64,000 nt of DNA from Anaerolineales bacterium. Lineage in GTDB: Bacteria; Chloroflexota; Anaerolineae; Anaerolineales; UBA4823. Under the pieces are notes generated by a model. The model made no database searches. It had not been told where the DNA came from and was given only the letters and a program-made list of their open reading frames with translations. A program made the translations under genes and the position numbers. The first letter of the stretch is position 1. Each line of letters begins with the position of its first letter. The stretch is taken from contig JAFGQI010000093.1 of NCBI GenBank assembly GCA_016935755.1, positions 29,005 through 93,004 of the forward strand, written 5' to 3'. Below are positions 53,732-62,520 of the stretch, piece by piece.

Positions 53732-54833
53732 AAGGCTCTCCAGGCTCATACACAGCCACATACCGCATCGCCCCGACCTGGCGAACCAAGCCCTTCAGTT
53801 CCATCAGGGTCAAAGAGGCTGAAACCTGTTCAATCGGCAAATTAGATTGGAGGCGAATCTCGTCCACATGGAGCGGCTCTCGCCCCAATAATGCATATAA
53901 ATGCGCTTCAGTCGCATCGGTTGGTAAAACTACCCTGGCAGAGCGTTGTTGAGCAACCTGAGCCAGGTTTAGGGTTTCCAGGATATCCTGGGAGCTTAGT
54001 AAAATCCGTGCCCCTTCCCGGATCAAGATGTTCGCGCCCCGGCTTTGCGGTGCATTGATATTGCCTGGAACGGCAAAAAGCTGGCGACCCTGGTCAGCCG
54101 CATAGGCTGCCGTGATCAAGGCGCCGCTCTTTTCACCCGCTTCCACCACCACCACTGCCTGGGCAAGACCCGAGATTATGCGGTTCCGAGGCGGGAAGTT
54201 GCCCGCCTCAGGCGCAGTTCCTGGAGGGTAGTCGCTGAGCAAAGCGCCCTGCTGGATAATCGATCCTGCCAACCGCCGGTTTTCGGGTGGGTAGATGACA
54301 TCAACGCCGCATCCCAGAACAGCTAACGTGCGCCCGCCTGCATCCAGAGCAGCCTGGTGCGCTGCTGCGTCTACTCCCCGCGCCAACCCGCTGATCACAG
54401 TCACCCCATTACGCGCCATAGCAGCAGCCAGTTCCTGGGCTACCTGGCGACCATAGGCGGTGATCCGCCGTGTCCCAACAATGGCGACTGCCCACTGGTC
54501 TACTTCGCTCAGTTCACCCTGCAGATACAACACAGGCGGAGGCTGATCAATTTCTTTTAGACGCCGCGGGTAATGGGGATCATCCCAGGTCAGGACGGTG
54601 ATATGGTGATGCTCAATTGACTGCCAGGCGCGCTCCAATTCACCACCCTGACGCATCGCCACAACCGCGCCAGCCAGCTTGCTGCCAAGACCTGCCTGTT
54701 CTAGCTGTTGGGCAGAGGCCTGCCAGGCGCTGCGGGCATCTCCAAAATAATCAAGCAGGGAACGCAGGCGGGTTGGGCCAATCCCTTTGACCAGGTTAAA
54801 ACCAATCCAAAAATACTTGGGGTCATCTACCAT
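53718..54833 (-). CDS. dprA: DNA processing protein DprA
   Basis: 371 residues. An N-terminal helical domain (ILVKGIGPTRL-type sequence LVKGIGPTRLRSLLDYFG) leads to the Rossmann-like DprA core: VAIVGTRRITAYGRQVA, VISGLARGVDAAAHQAAL, FPPRNRIISGLAQAVVVVEA and QLFAVPGNI. A C-terminal winged helix follows (HVDEIRLQSNLPIEQVSASL). DprA loads RecA on incoming single-stranded DNA during natural transformation; it occurs also in organisms not known to be competent. No strong ribosome site is seen before ATG 54833, which lies 34 bases after rimM. Confidence 0.95.
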   Translation of the reverse strand: MVDDPKYFWIGFNLVKGIGPTRLRSLLDYFGDARSAWQASAQQLEQAGLGSKLAGAVVAMRQGGELERAWQSIEHHHITVLTWDDPHYPRRLKEIDQPPPVLYLQGELSEVDQWAVAIVGTRRITAYGRQVAQELAAAMARNGVTVISGLARGVDAAAHQAALDAGGRTLAVLGCGVDVIYPPENRRLAGSIIQQGALLSDYPPGTAPEAGNFPPRNRIISGLAQAVVVVEAGEKSGALITAAYAADQGRQLFAVPGNINAPQSRGANILIREGARILLSSQDILETLNLAQVAQQRSARVVLPTDATEAHLYALLGREPLHVDEIRLQSNLPIEQVSASLTLMELKGLVRQVGAMRYVAVYEPGEPYEIE

Positions 54834-54866
54834 TGGCGCTTGAGCACCCAGTGACCAGGATATCGA

Positions 54867-55448
54867 TCAGCCAGCCTCGCTATCCTCTGACAACAAACCG
54901 GGGATGGCATGGATCAACATCTGGCCTTGTTTCAAATTGATCGCCAGGATTACAGATTCAATGGCAGGAAGGAGTATTTCTCGTCCGTGCGGTGGTCGAA
55001 CCACATATACCTCATTCGCCCCCGTGTCCAGGATTTGCTCCAGGATACCTAAATCATGACCATCATCCGTGACAACCTTCAAGCCAAGCAGCTGATGATG
55101 ATAATATTCACCATCCGGCAGTGGAGGACGGTCAATTGAGCGCACATATACCAGATTGTTGCGCAGCGTTCCAGCCGATTCGGGATCGTGGTAACCATCG
55201 AAAGCGATCAACAAACCATCCGCATATCTGCGGCGGGAACGGATCTTGATTGGGCGGTGATCTTCTCCTACATAAACTTCAACTCCAGAGAGCAAGCGCT
55301 CGGGAAAGTCGGTGATCACCTCCATGATCATTTCACCACCTAATCCATGCGGCCGGCGCAGCTTGCCGACCACCAAGAATACAGGCTCGCCTGTCGGAGG
55401 CGAGCCTGCAGGCTGGTTGGTTTCACCATACGTGGTGGGGCGCGTCAT
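54867..55448 (-). CDS. rimM: Ribosome maturation factor RimM
   Basis: 193 residues. The N-terminal RimM domain starts FLVVGKLRRPHGLGGEMIME and the C-terminal PRC-barrel has YHHQLLGLKVVTDDG and TGANEVYVVRPPHGREILLP. It assists assembly of the 30S subunit head. Its start overlaps the stop of the KH-domain gene (ATGA at 55448-55445). The N-terminal 20 residues (PTTYGETNQPAGSPPTGEP) are a polar extension beyond the usual start. Confidence 0.93.
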   Translation of the reverse strand: MTRPTTYGETNQPAGSPPTGEPVFLVVGKLRRPHGLGGEMIMEVITDFPERLLSGVEVYVGEDHRPIKIRSRRRYADGLLIAFDGYHDPESAGTLRNNLVYVRSIDRPPLPDGEYYHHQLLGLKVVTDDGHDLGILEQILDTGANEVYVVRPPHGREILLPAIESVILAINLKQGQMLIHAIPGLLSEDSEAG

Positions 55449-55681
55449 TCTGGCTCCACGATATCCAGGGTTACCCGCTTGCCTTCCTGAGCGGCAGCCA
55501 CTCGCAGAAGAGATCTGAGCGCGCTGGCTACTTTGCCTCCCTTGCCAATGATCCGGCCCATGTCTTCCTTAGCCACATGCAGTTCCAGGTTCACCTGGCT
55601 GCCGCGGCGGTACTGAGTAACCTCAACCTGGGTAGGATCATCCACAAGGGATGTGGCAATATACTCAATTAACTCTTTCAT
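55445..55681 (-). CDS. khpA: KH-domain RNA-binding protein KhpA
   Basis: 78 residues, a single KH domain with the GxxG loop in GRIIGKGGKVASALRSLL. ATG 55681 has GGAGG upstream. KhpA (YlqC) binds RNA, often with KhpB, and its gene commonly lies between rpsP and rimM, as here. Confidence 0.93.
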   Translation of the reverse strand: MKELIEYIATSLVDDPTQVEVTQYRRGSQVNLELHVAKEDMGRIIGKGGKVASALRSLLRVAAAQEGKRVTLDIVEPE

Positions 55682-55717
55682 GTCTCACCTCCGCAGCGAA
55701 ACAGATCGGGACAGGAA

Positions 55718-56086
55718 TTAAGCCTTTGCTTTCTTAGGCTGAGCGATGCGCTCAGTTTTGGGGTTGATATTGCGCTTCTGCTCAGCTTCCTTGGCTTCTT
55801 CGAGGAGGGTATCCAGTGCTTCACCTTTCTTAAAGCGTTCAAAGCGCGTCAACAATCCAGCGCTCCGGAATACTTGCATGACCGATTCACTGGGCTGAGC
55901 GCCTTTCTTCAACCAGTCATATATCCGCTCCTCAGCAAGCTCGATCGTGGCAGGGTTGGTGCGTGGATTATAAAAACCCAACACCTCCAGCGGACGACCA
56001 TCACGAGGCGCTTCTTTGTCGGCTGCCACAATGCGATAACTGGGCTGGGCTTTTGCACCCACGCGGCGTAAACGAATTCGAACCAT
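55718..56086 (-). CDS. rpsP: 30S ribosomal protein S16
   Basis: 122 residues; ATG 56086 after AAGGAG. The core (VRIRLRRVGAKAQPSYRIVA, then EVLGFYNPRTNP and YDWLKKGAQPSESV) is typical of bS16. It is longer than the usual 80-90 residues because of a lysine/glutamate-rich tail of about 35 residues (EEAKEAEQKRNINPKTER). Confidence 0.96.
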   Translation of the reverse strand: MVRIRLRRVGAKAQPSYRIVAADKEAPRDGRPLEVLGFYNPRTNPATIELAEERIYDWLKKGAQPSESVMQVFRSAGLLTRFERFKKGEALDTLLEEAKEAEQKRNINPKTERIAQPKKAKA

Positions 56087-56206
56087 AGGTATACTCCTTC
56101 ACTTGCATTAATTAAAGATTACGTCATTCAAGCAAGCTGCGAAAAGGCTAGAGGGATCGTGGAAGGAGCACGTAAACCTTTTCTTGCTCGCCGGAGGAGA
56201 AGACGT

Positions 56207-57538
56207 TCATCCTCCTCCACCAAACATGCGCGGCAAACCGCGCATGCCTGATTTCTTTAGCTGTTTGAACATACGCTGTGCATCCCGGAACTGCTTCATC
56301 AGCCGGTTAACATCCTGCACATCCGTTCCTGAACCGCGGGCAATCCGCCTGCGGCGAGAAGCATTCAGCAAGTCCGGATGACGCCGTTCTTTCGGTGTCA
56401 TCGAACTGATGATGGCCTCAGTCATTTTCAACGACCGTTCAGCATCCTGCGGCGAGATCTGGCGAGCCATCTGCCCCATGCCGCCAGGCAGCATCTCCAG
56501 GATCTGTCCCAACGGACCCATGCGACGGATCTGGCGCAGCTGGTCAGCGAAATCCTGCAAGGAAAAATCACCCGCCAGCATCTTCTCGGCCTGGTCGCGG
56601 GCGACATTCTCATCATAGGCTGTTTCCGCTTTCTCAATCAGGCCAATGATATCGCCCATGCCCAGGATGCGGCTGGAAAGCCGGCCTGGATCATAAACCT
56701 CGACAGCATCCAGCGCTTCGCCCGTACCCAAGAATTTGATTGGCACTCCAGTGACCGAGCGGATTGAAATTGCTGCTCCGCCGCGGGCATCACCTTCCAT
56801 TTTGGTCAAAAACAGACCCGTCAGACTGATCACCTCGCGGAAGCCTTTGGCAATGTTCACCGCTTCCTGACCGATCATCGCATCGACCACCAATAAAATT
56901 TCAACAGGAGAGACACGCTGCTGGATAGCGCGCAGTTCATCCATCAAAGCATTGTCGAGTTGAGAACGGCCCGCAGTATCCAGAAGGATAACGCTGTAAC
57001 CGCCCTTACGCGCCTGTTCCAAAGCCAGATGGGCCATTTGCGGGGGAAGCACACCCTGTTCATACGCCACCGGCACACCCAGCTTTTCACCCAGCGTTTG
57101 CAGCTGCTGGACTGCTGCCGGGCGATAAGGATCGCAAGCTACCAGCATGACACGCTCACCCTGGGAGCGCAGCAAACGAGCCAGCTTTCCTGCGGCAGTC
57201 GTTTTGCCAGCGCCCTGCAGCCCAACCAGCATGATCACCAGAGGCCGTTGACCAACCAGGTTTAACCGTTCTGGCTCACCCAGTGTAGCAATCAGCTCCT
57301 CATTTACGATTTTGATCACCTGCTGGCCAGGATTCAGCGCCCTGGAAACCTCCGCTCCTACGGACCTCTCACGCACCCGGGCGACAAAATCCTTGACGAC
57401 GCCGTAGTTGACATCGGCCTCCAGAAGCGCCAGACGCACCTCGCGCATAGCAGCATCTACATCCGACTCGTTTAACTTACCACGGCGGCGTAAACCTTTA
57501 AATACTTCTTCTAAGCGTTGGGTCAGGTTCTCAAACAC
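56207..57538 (-). CDS. ffh: Signal recognition particle protein Ffh
   Basis: 443 residues from GTG 57538. The N and G domains show FENLTQRLEEVFKGLRRRG, the GTPase loops GLQGAGKTTAAGKLA, LLDTAGR and TKMEGDARGG, and the M domain has PGGMGQMARQIS and the RNA-binding region RRRRIARGSGTDVQDVNRLM. It binds 4.5S RNA and signal sequences for delivery to the Sec translocon. The tail is rich in glycine and methionine. The GTG follows a -10 element by eight bases, so the mRNA should be leaderless. It begins the ffh-rpsP-khpA-rimM cluster; trmD and rplS, often next, are absent here. Confidence 0.96.
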   Translation of the reverse strand: MFENLTQRLEEVFKGLRRRGKLNESDVDAAMREVRLALLEADVNYGVVKDFVARVRERSVGAEVSRALNPGQQVIKIVNEELIATLGEPERLNLVGQRPLVIMLVGLQGAGKTTAAGKLARLLRSQGERVMLVACDPYRPAAVQQLQTLGEKLGVPVAYEQGVLPPQMAHLALEQARKGGYSVILLDTAGRSQLDNALMDELRAIQQRVSPVEILLVVDAMIGQEAVNIAKGFREVISLTGLFLTKMEGDARGGAAISIRSVTGVPIKFLGTGEALDAVEVYDPGRLSSRILGMGDIIGLIEKAETAYDENVARDQAEKMLAGDFSLQDFADQLRQIRRMGPLGQILEMLPGGMGQMARQISPQDAERSLKMTEAIISSMTPKERRHPDLLNASRRRRIARGSGTDVQDVNRLMKQFRDAQRMFKQLKKSGMRGLPRMFGGGG

Positions 57539-57546
57539 GGCATAGC

Positions 57547-57575
57547 ATTTTAGCCTGAAAATTCGGATGGGTCAA
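57547..57575 (-). promoter_or_regulatory. ffh promoter giving a leaderless GTG start
   Basis: On the minus strand the -35 is TTGACC (57575-57570), the spacer 17 bases and the -10 TAAAAT (57552-57547). The GTG start of ffh follows after eight bases. Confidence 0.8.
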
Positions 57576-57696
57576 GGTAGAGAAATGAGGAATTTTTAAA
57601 TATGCCTGCAAGAGCAACTTTATTCTCATGCCAGGGTTAAGTAACCAGACAATCAAAGTAAATAAGTCATTTCCATTATTATGAGAGGAAAACCGA

Positions 57697-58545
57697 ATGC
57701 CAAAAGTAGCTATTATTACCGATAGTACGGCTTATATCCCTGACGACCTGGTCTATAAATATAATATTCAGGTCGCGCCTCAAATTTTAATCTGGGGCGA
57801 TGAGATGTTCGCCGATGGAGTGGATATCCTACCTTCTCAGTTTTATGAACGTCTAAAAACCGCCAAGGTAATGCCGTCCACATCTCAGGTCACCCCAGCT
57901 ACCTTTCACGCTATGTTTCAAAAGCTCCTCGACCAGGATTACCAAATCCTGGCTGTATTGATCTCCGAGGGGCTTTCAGGAACGATTGCCTCCGCGATAC
58001 AGGCCAGGGATATGTTTCCTGGCTCGCCAATCGAGATCGTTGATTCACGCACCTCAGCCATGGCATTGGGATATCCAGTGCTGACTGTCGCTCAGGCTGC
58101 AGCTCATGGAGCTGGATTGGCAGAATGTAAAGACTTGGCCGAAAAAGCCTGCCAGCATACCGGAGTGGTTTTTGCGGTTGACACGCTAGAATTTCTTCAT
58201 CGTGGTGGGCGGATAGGTGGCGCGCAGCGCTTCCTGGGCACAGCATTGAATATAAAACCAATCCTCGAATTAGTCGATGGAAAGGTAGAGGGAATCGAGC
58301 GCGTACGCACACGCAAGAAATCGATGGCCCGGTTGGTCGAGCTCATTGAGGACCGAATTGGTGGGCGAACACCTGTACGCCTGGCTTCCCTGCATGCCAA
58401 TGCTCGAGAAGAAGCAGGGGAACTCCTGGAGATAGCCAACCAGAGGCTTCATCCAATTGAAAGCATTTTTGCAGAAGTCAGCCCGGTAATCGGCACCCAT
58501 ACAGGCCCCGGAACGGTGGGATTAGCCTTCATGGCGGGTTTATAG
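57697..58545 (+). CDS. DegV family fatty-acid-binding protein
   Basis: 282 residues; ATG 57697 after GAGAGGAAAACCGA. Family motifs are VAIITDSTAYIPDDL, MPSTSQVTPATF, LISEGLSGTIASA, EIVDSRTSAMALG and FAVDTLEFLHRGGRIGG. DegV/FakB proteins hold a fatty acid, in some bacteria for phosphorylation by FakA. No FakA-like kinase gene is in the window, so the use of the bound lipid here is open. A strong terminator follows the gene. Confidence 0.92.
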   Translation: MPKVAIITDSTAYIPDDLVYKYNIQVAPQILIWGDEMFADGVDILPSQFYERLKTAKVMPSTSQVTPATFHAMFQKLLDQDYQILAVLISEGLSGTIASAIQARDMFPGSPIEIVDSRTSAMALGYPVLTVAQAAAHGAGLAECKDLAEKACQHTGVVFAVDTLEFLHRGGRIGGAQRFLGTALNIKPILELVDGKVEGIERVRTRKKSMARLVELIEDRIGGRTPVRLASLHANAREEAGELLEIANQRLHPIESIFAEVSPVIGTHTGPGTVGLAFMAGL

Positions 58546-58594
58546 CCATGATAAATCATCTACAGACCTTATTACCCTAGGTTCAGTACATAAG

Positions 58595-58625
58595 ACAGGT
58601 CGCTCAAAGACCTGTTTTTATTTTA
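58595..58625 (+). terminator. Rho-independent terminator after the DegV gene
   Basis: ACAGGTC (58595-58601), a seven-base loop and GACCTGT (58609-58615) are followed by TTTTTATTTT. Confidence 0.88.
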
Positions 58626-58631
58626 AATTCT

Positions 58632-58660
58632 TTGACTGTGAGAACAAATCGTGGTACGCT
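58632..58660 (+). promoter_or_regulatory. Promoter of the sensor kinase gene
   Basis: TTGACT (58632-58637), 17-base spacer, TACGCT (58655-58660). The TTG of the -35 is also the first codon of the longest kinase frame; reading it as a promoter element explains why that frame starts so oddly. The -10 is weak. Confidence 0.5.
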
Positions 58661-58682
58661 AGACATACCTATCGCTGAAAAC

Positions 58683-61600
58683 ATGTCCAACTGGCTAGAG
58701 TCTCTTAGATTAAAAGGGTCGTCCAATCAGCCGAACAAAGTTCGGACGGTTGAATTGATCCAGACCATCACGGTAGTGATTGCCATCACCACGGTAGTCG
58801 CGACAATACCCGAACTAGGCTACCTGCCAGACTCTCTGCCGACTTTGATCAGTTCTGGAATATTATGTATCAGTTTTGCAATGACGTTCTACCTGGCGCG
58901 GCGCGGCTATACCTTCCAGGCTAGTTTGTTCATTACTGGATTCTTATGGCTGGCGACCACGGGAATTACTTTCTATCTTGGCAGTTTCAATGTTATCGGT
59001 TTTAGTGGATATATCGTAACCATCATCATTGCCAGCCTTTTATTCGACTACCGCGCCGGTGTGGTGTATTTTATATTAACCCTGCTGGCAACCCTGGTTG
59101 GATTGGCTTTGGAAGTCGCAGGTATAGGTCCCCCAACGCCCCTTCCGTACTCGCGCTCGTATATCTGGATCATCCAATCGGCAATCTTCATCACCGTGGC
59201 TATTCTTCTACAACTAGCCTTCCGGACTCTGCAGGATGCGCTCAACCGAGCCAGCCTGAATGAACACATCCTGAAAAAAAGAGCTTTGCAAATCCAGACC
59301 GCGGCAGAATCAGCGCGTGATGCAACCGCAGTGCGTGAACTGGATCGCCTGCTAAACCGCGCAGTCGATATGATCCGCGAACGGTTTGGTTTCTATCACG
59401 CGGCGATTTTTCTAAATGATGATCACAATGAATACACCATCCTGCGCGCTGCGACTGGAGAAGCTGGGCAAAAATTACTGGCAGCTGATCACAAATTAAA
59501 AATCGGAACGGCTGGTATTGTAGGCTTTGTAGCCTCGACCGGAAAACCGCGCATCGCCCTGGATGTGGGCAAAGATGCTATTCACCTGAAGAACCCTTTA
59601 CTGCCCCAAACCAGGTCAGAGATGGCTCTGCCGCTGATCGTCAACCAGAAGGTAATCGGCATCCTGGATGTCCAAAGTGAACAGCAATCAGCTTTCGATG
59701 ATGAGGATGTGGCCATCATCCAGACCCTGGCAGACCAGATAGCCATTGCGGTTGAAACTGCGCGCCTGTTTGACGCTGCTCAACGCCAGCTGCGTGAATT
59801 AACCGTCTTGCACTCCGTCGCGACGGCCAGCACACAGGCAGGCAATGAGGATACCCTGATCGAGCGCGCGACTCAAATCATCGGCGAAACATTCTACCCG
59901 GATAATTTTGGCATCATCTTGATGGACGAAAAGACCGGGCTGCTGTGTGAACACCCCTCATACATAGAGTTTGGTCTCGTAGAACGTTTTCCTTTTCCTC
60001 CCGGAGTGGGCATTGTGGGTACAGTTGCCAAAACAGGAGAACCCTGGCGGGTAGCAGATGTTTCCCAGGAACCGGTTTACGTAACCATCGATGCACGCAC
60101 CTGTTCCGAAATTTGCGTTCCCCTGAAGATCGGCGATCAGATCATCGGTGTCATCAATGCCGAAAGCACACAATTGGATTTCTTCACCGCAGCAGACGAG
60201 CGTTTGCTGGTTACCCTGGCAGGCCAGTTATCAACCGGTATTCAACGGGCGCGCCTGGATGCTGAATCCCGACGCCAGCTTTATGAATTGGCCTTGCTGC
60301 TTGAAGCCAGCGTGGCAGTGTCAACATCGCTAGACCTGGCAACAGTATTATCTATCACTGCGCAGCAGATGACCGCTGCCCTTGACGTGGAGGTGTGTTT
60401 AATATCACTCTGGAATCAAGAAGATGATACCCTTAGAAATGAGCTAACGTATTCCCGCCACCCTGAATGGCGCCAGGAGAAGGTCGACGCGGTATATCAT
60501 CTCTCTGATTTTCCGGCCACTTATCAGGTGGTAAAAACCCGTCGCCCACTGGTGGTCCAGCTAGATGACCCAGCAGCCGATCTTGCAGAAAAAACCCGGA
60601 TGGAACAGCGCGGCTTTAAATCACAATTGGAAGTCCCTTTGATTGCCCGTGATCGGGTTTTGGGAATTCTCAGCTTGCACAGCATCGCCAGAGAACGTTC
60701 CTTCAAAGCGGAAGAAATTAACCTATGCCAGACCATGGTCAATCAGCTCGCCACTGCGGTTGATAATGCGCACTTGTTTGAAGCCGAGCGCCAGCGCAGT
60801 GCGGAGTTGGAGGCCCTGCGCCAGGCCAGTCTTCGACTGACCTCCAGCCTGGAACTGCAGCCTGTGCTTGAAGCGATTTTGCAGCAAGCGCTGAAACTTG
60901 TTGCCGCAAATGACGCCCATATCTTCTTATACGATGGGGAACGCCTGTCCTTTGGAGCCGCCCTTTGGGAAGGCAATTTTCAGAAGGAACCATTTTCTCA
61001 ACCTAGAGAGAACGGCCTGACTTATTCAGTGGCTCGCACTGGTCAAAAAATTGTCATCCCCAATATGGAACAAATCGAGAGATTCGCTAAACAAGGCTGG
61101 TCTGGTGCAATCATAGGATTACCTCTGCGAATCGGAGACCAGGTATTGGGCGTGATGAACCTGGCCTTCAGTGAACCGCATAATTTTCTTCCCGATGAAC
61201 TCCGCATCCTGGAGCTGTTAGCCGATCAAGCTGCCCTGGCTTTAACAAATGCCAACTTATACAGTGAAGCGCGGCAGCGGGCGAGTGAACTGGCGTCCGC
61301 CCTGGCTGATCTCCAAGAATTGGACCGACTGAAGAGCGAATTTATCCAGAATGTCTCGCATGAACTGCGAACCCCCCTGGCGATCGTGCTCGGCTACGTT
61401 GAAATGTTTGAAAGCGGCGATCTTGGACAGCTGACCCCTGAGCAGAATGGTCCAATGGAAATTGTGATCCGCCGTTTACGTCACCTGAACAAGCTCCTGG
61501 ATGATATGCTGACGATCGTCGAAACCGAAGCGCATAGTAAGGCGGGCAAACCTGTGGATTTAGCGCAAATCATGTTCACAATTCTCAATGATCTACAAGG

Positions 61601-62015
61601 CCCCGCCGCGCAAGCCGGCCTGGAACTAAAATATACGATTGACTCTGAACTTCCCCTACTGACAGGTATCGCCCCTCACCTACAGCGCGCCTGCGAGAAC
61701 CTGCTCAGCAATGCGATAAAGTTTACCCCGGCAGGCGGTCAGATACTGGTGTCCTTGTGGGCTGAGACAGATGAAGTTATCCTGCAAGTGCAAGATACTG
61801 GCATCGGCATTCCTGACGATCAGTTGGAACGCATCTTTGAGCGGTTTTATCAGGTGGATGGCAGCACAACCCGGCGTTATGGCGGCACAGGTCTGGGGCT
61901 GGCTCTGGTCAAAGAGGTCGTGGAAGCTCATGGGGGAAAAGTATCCGTCGAAAGTGAAACTGGCCAGGGCAGTATATTTCGTATCGCTCTCCCTATAGCC
62001 AAACATAGACAGTAA
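58683..62015 (+). CDS. Membrane sensor histidine kinase with four GAF domains
   Basis: 1110 residues from ATG 58683 (the TTG at 58632 is rejected, see promoter). Residues about 20-190 have six membrane helices (VELIQTITVVIAITTVVATI to WIIQSAIFITVAILLQL). Four GAF domains follow: about 216-362, 372-524, 536-699 and 706-859; each ends in a form of LADQIAIAVETARLF. A HisKA domain has the phosphorylated histidine in FIQNVSHELRTPLAIV (about residue 893), and the HATPase domain shows ENLLSNAIKF, DTGIGIPDDQ and GGTGLGLALV. No receiver domain or response regulator gene is adjacent, so the partner must be elsewhere. GAF ligands cannot be told; no bilin or haem cysteine motif stood out. Confidence 0.9.
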   Translation: MSNWLESLRLKGSSNQPNKVRTVELIQTITVVIAITTVVATIPELGYLPDSLPTLISSGILCISFAMTFYLARRGYTFQASLFITGFLWLATTGITFYLGSFNVIGFSGYIVTIIIASLLFDYRAGVVYFILTLLATLVGLALEVAGIGPPTPLPYSRSYIWIIQSAIFITVAILLQLAFRTLQDALNRASLNEHILKKRALQIQTAAESARDATAVRELDRLLNRAVDMIRERFGFYHAAIFLNDDHNEYTILRAATGEAGQKLLAADHKLKIGTAGIVGFVASTGKPRIALDVGKDAIHLKNPLLPQTRSEMALPLIVNQKVIGILDVQSEQQSAFDDEDVAIIQTLADQIAIAVETARLFDAAQRQLRELTVLHSVATASTQAGNEDTLIERATQIIGETFYPDNFGIILMDEKTGLLCEHPSYIEFGLVERFPFPPGVGIVGTVAKTGEPWRVADVSQEPVYVTIDARTCSEICVPLKIGDQIIGVINAESTQLDFFTAADERLLVTLAGQLSTGIQRARLDAESRRQLYELALLLEASVAVSTSLDLATVLSITAQQMTAALDVEVCLISLWNQEDDTLRNELTYSRHPEWRQEKVDAVYHLSDFPATYQVVKTRRPLVVQLDDPAADLAEKTRMEQRGFKSQLEVPLIARDRVLGILSLHSIARERSFKAEEINLCQTMVNQLATAVDNAHLFEAERQRSAELEALRQASLRLTSSLELQPVLEAILQQALKLVAANDAHIFLYDGERLSFGAALWEGNFQKEPFSQPRENGLTYSVARTGQKIVIPNMEQIERFAKQGWSGAIIGLPLRIGDQVLGVMNLAFSEPHNFLPDELRILELLADQAALALTNANLYSEARQRASELASALADLQELDRLKSEFIQNVSHELRTPLAIVLGYVEMFESGDLGQLTPEQNGPMEIVIRRLRHLNKLLDDMLTIVETEAHSKAGKPVDLAQIMFTILNDLQGPAAQAGLELKYTIDSELPLLTGIAPHLQRACENLLSNAIKFTPAGGQILVSLWAETDEVILQVQDTGIGIPDDQLERIFERFYQVDGSTTRRYGGTGLGLALVKEVVEAHGGKVSVESETGQGSIFRIALPIAKHRQ

Positions 62016-62028
62016 AAAACAACCTCTC

Positions 62029-62057
62029 TTGACAAAATAATCAACTGCGAGTATTAT
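62029..62057 (+). promoter_or_regulatory. Consensus promoter of the sugar kinase/transporter locus
   Basis: TTGACA (62029-62034), 17-base spacer, TATTAT (62052-62057), immediately after the kinase stop. The expected transcription start near 62064 lies inside the operator that follows. The leader to the ROK kinase would be about 450 bases. Confidence 0.85.
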
Positions 62058-62070
62058 GGGAGCGCTCTCA
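62057..62070. promoter_or_regulatory. CelR/CebR-like operator 1, overlapping -10 and start site
   Basis: TGGGAGCGCTCTCA differs by one base from the 14-base palindrome TGGGAGCGCTCCCA. That palindrome is known as the site of the LacI-family cellobiose regulators CelR of Thermobifida and CebR of Streptomyces. Its place over the -10 end and start site suits repression. A LacI-family gene is not in the window. Confidence 0.8.
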
Positions 62071-62076
62071 ATTATT

Positions 62077-62200
62077 CATCAAGACAGCGCATTATTGGCT
62101 GTTTTCCCATAAATTCCCCTTCATGTGGAATATTTTTTAGGGAATTTATGGGAGCGCTCCCAATAGGCGGGGCTGCCTATCAATAAACTTGTCTTGATGA
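62077..62200 (+). other. Nested inverted repeats in the leader
   Basis: The outer arms are TCATCAAGACA (62077-62087) and TGTCTTGATGA (62190-62200), both perfect. The inner arms are CCCATAAATTCCC (62106-62118) and GGGAATTTATGGG (62140-62152), also perfect. A shorter pair, TATTGG (62093-62098) and CCAATA (about 62160-62165), lies between them. The transcript could fold into one long stem about 120 bases in extent. The right inner arm overlaps operator 2. Confidence 0.65.
62149..62162. promoter_or_regulatory. CelR/CebR-like operator 2, perfect palindrome
   Basis: TGGGAGCGCTCCCA, identical to the published CelR/CebR site as I recall it. It lies about 85 bases downstream of the start of transcription and 92 bases from operator 1. 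That spacing could allow looping or a roadblock. Confidence 0.82.
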
Positions 62201-62295
62201 TCAGAAGAGAAATCGGCGTATTCTGTTCGTTCGTTTAATTAGCCTACGATAATATCTTGGTTCCGCGGTCGAATATTAACCATCTATTTCCTGCG

Positions 62296-62520
62296 ATGAA
62301 TCAGCTGTCGATTAAAACCCCCCACCAGCCAACAAAGAACAACAACAACCCGTTGGTTCTGAAGACATTCTTCGATCACACATCCGCCAGCCGCGTTGAA
62401 GTTGCTCACCAGATTTCAGATAGGATCGTTTTGGTCGTTTCCGCTCTGCTGCTGACCAGTGAACCTGGCCTGAGCCTGAGGCCCTATCCCACCTACCCCA
62501 CCTGCGGAGATATTGCATGA
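62296..62520 (+). pseudogene. Probable remnant of a ROK-type DNA-binding domain
   Basis: A 74-residue frame. Its middle, TPHQPTKNNNNPLVLKTFFD followed by HTSASRVEVAHQI and VSALL, lines up with the start of ROK repressors, which read roughly TRQQTKEHNRRLVLRTIYD then HGPISRADVAR and VSDLVAELL. The invariant helix positions are eroded and there is no ribosome site. It ends at TGA 62520, overlapping the ROK kinase start (ATGA), but the two are in different frames. I read it as the decayed front half of a former ROK repressor. A functional small protein is possible. The rest of the stretch 62163-62295 shows nothing else I can name. Confidence 0.4.

Noticed and set aside
58632..58682. TTG start of the sensor kinase
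   Set aside because: The TTG belongs to a TTGACT -35 element with 17-base spacing to a -10; ATG 58683 is the better start.
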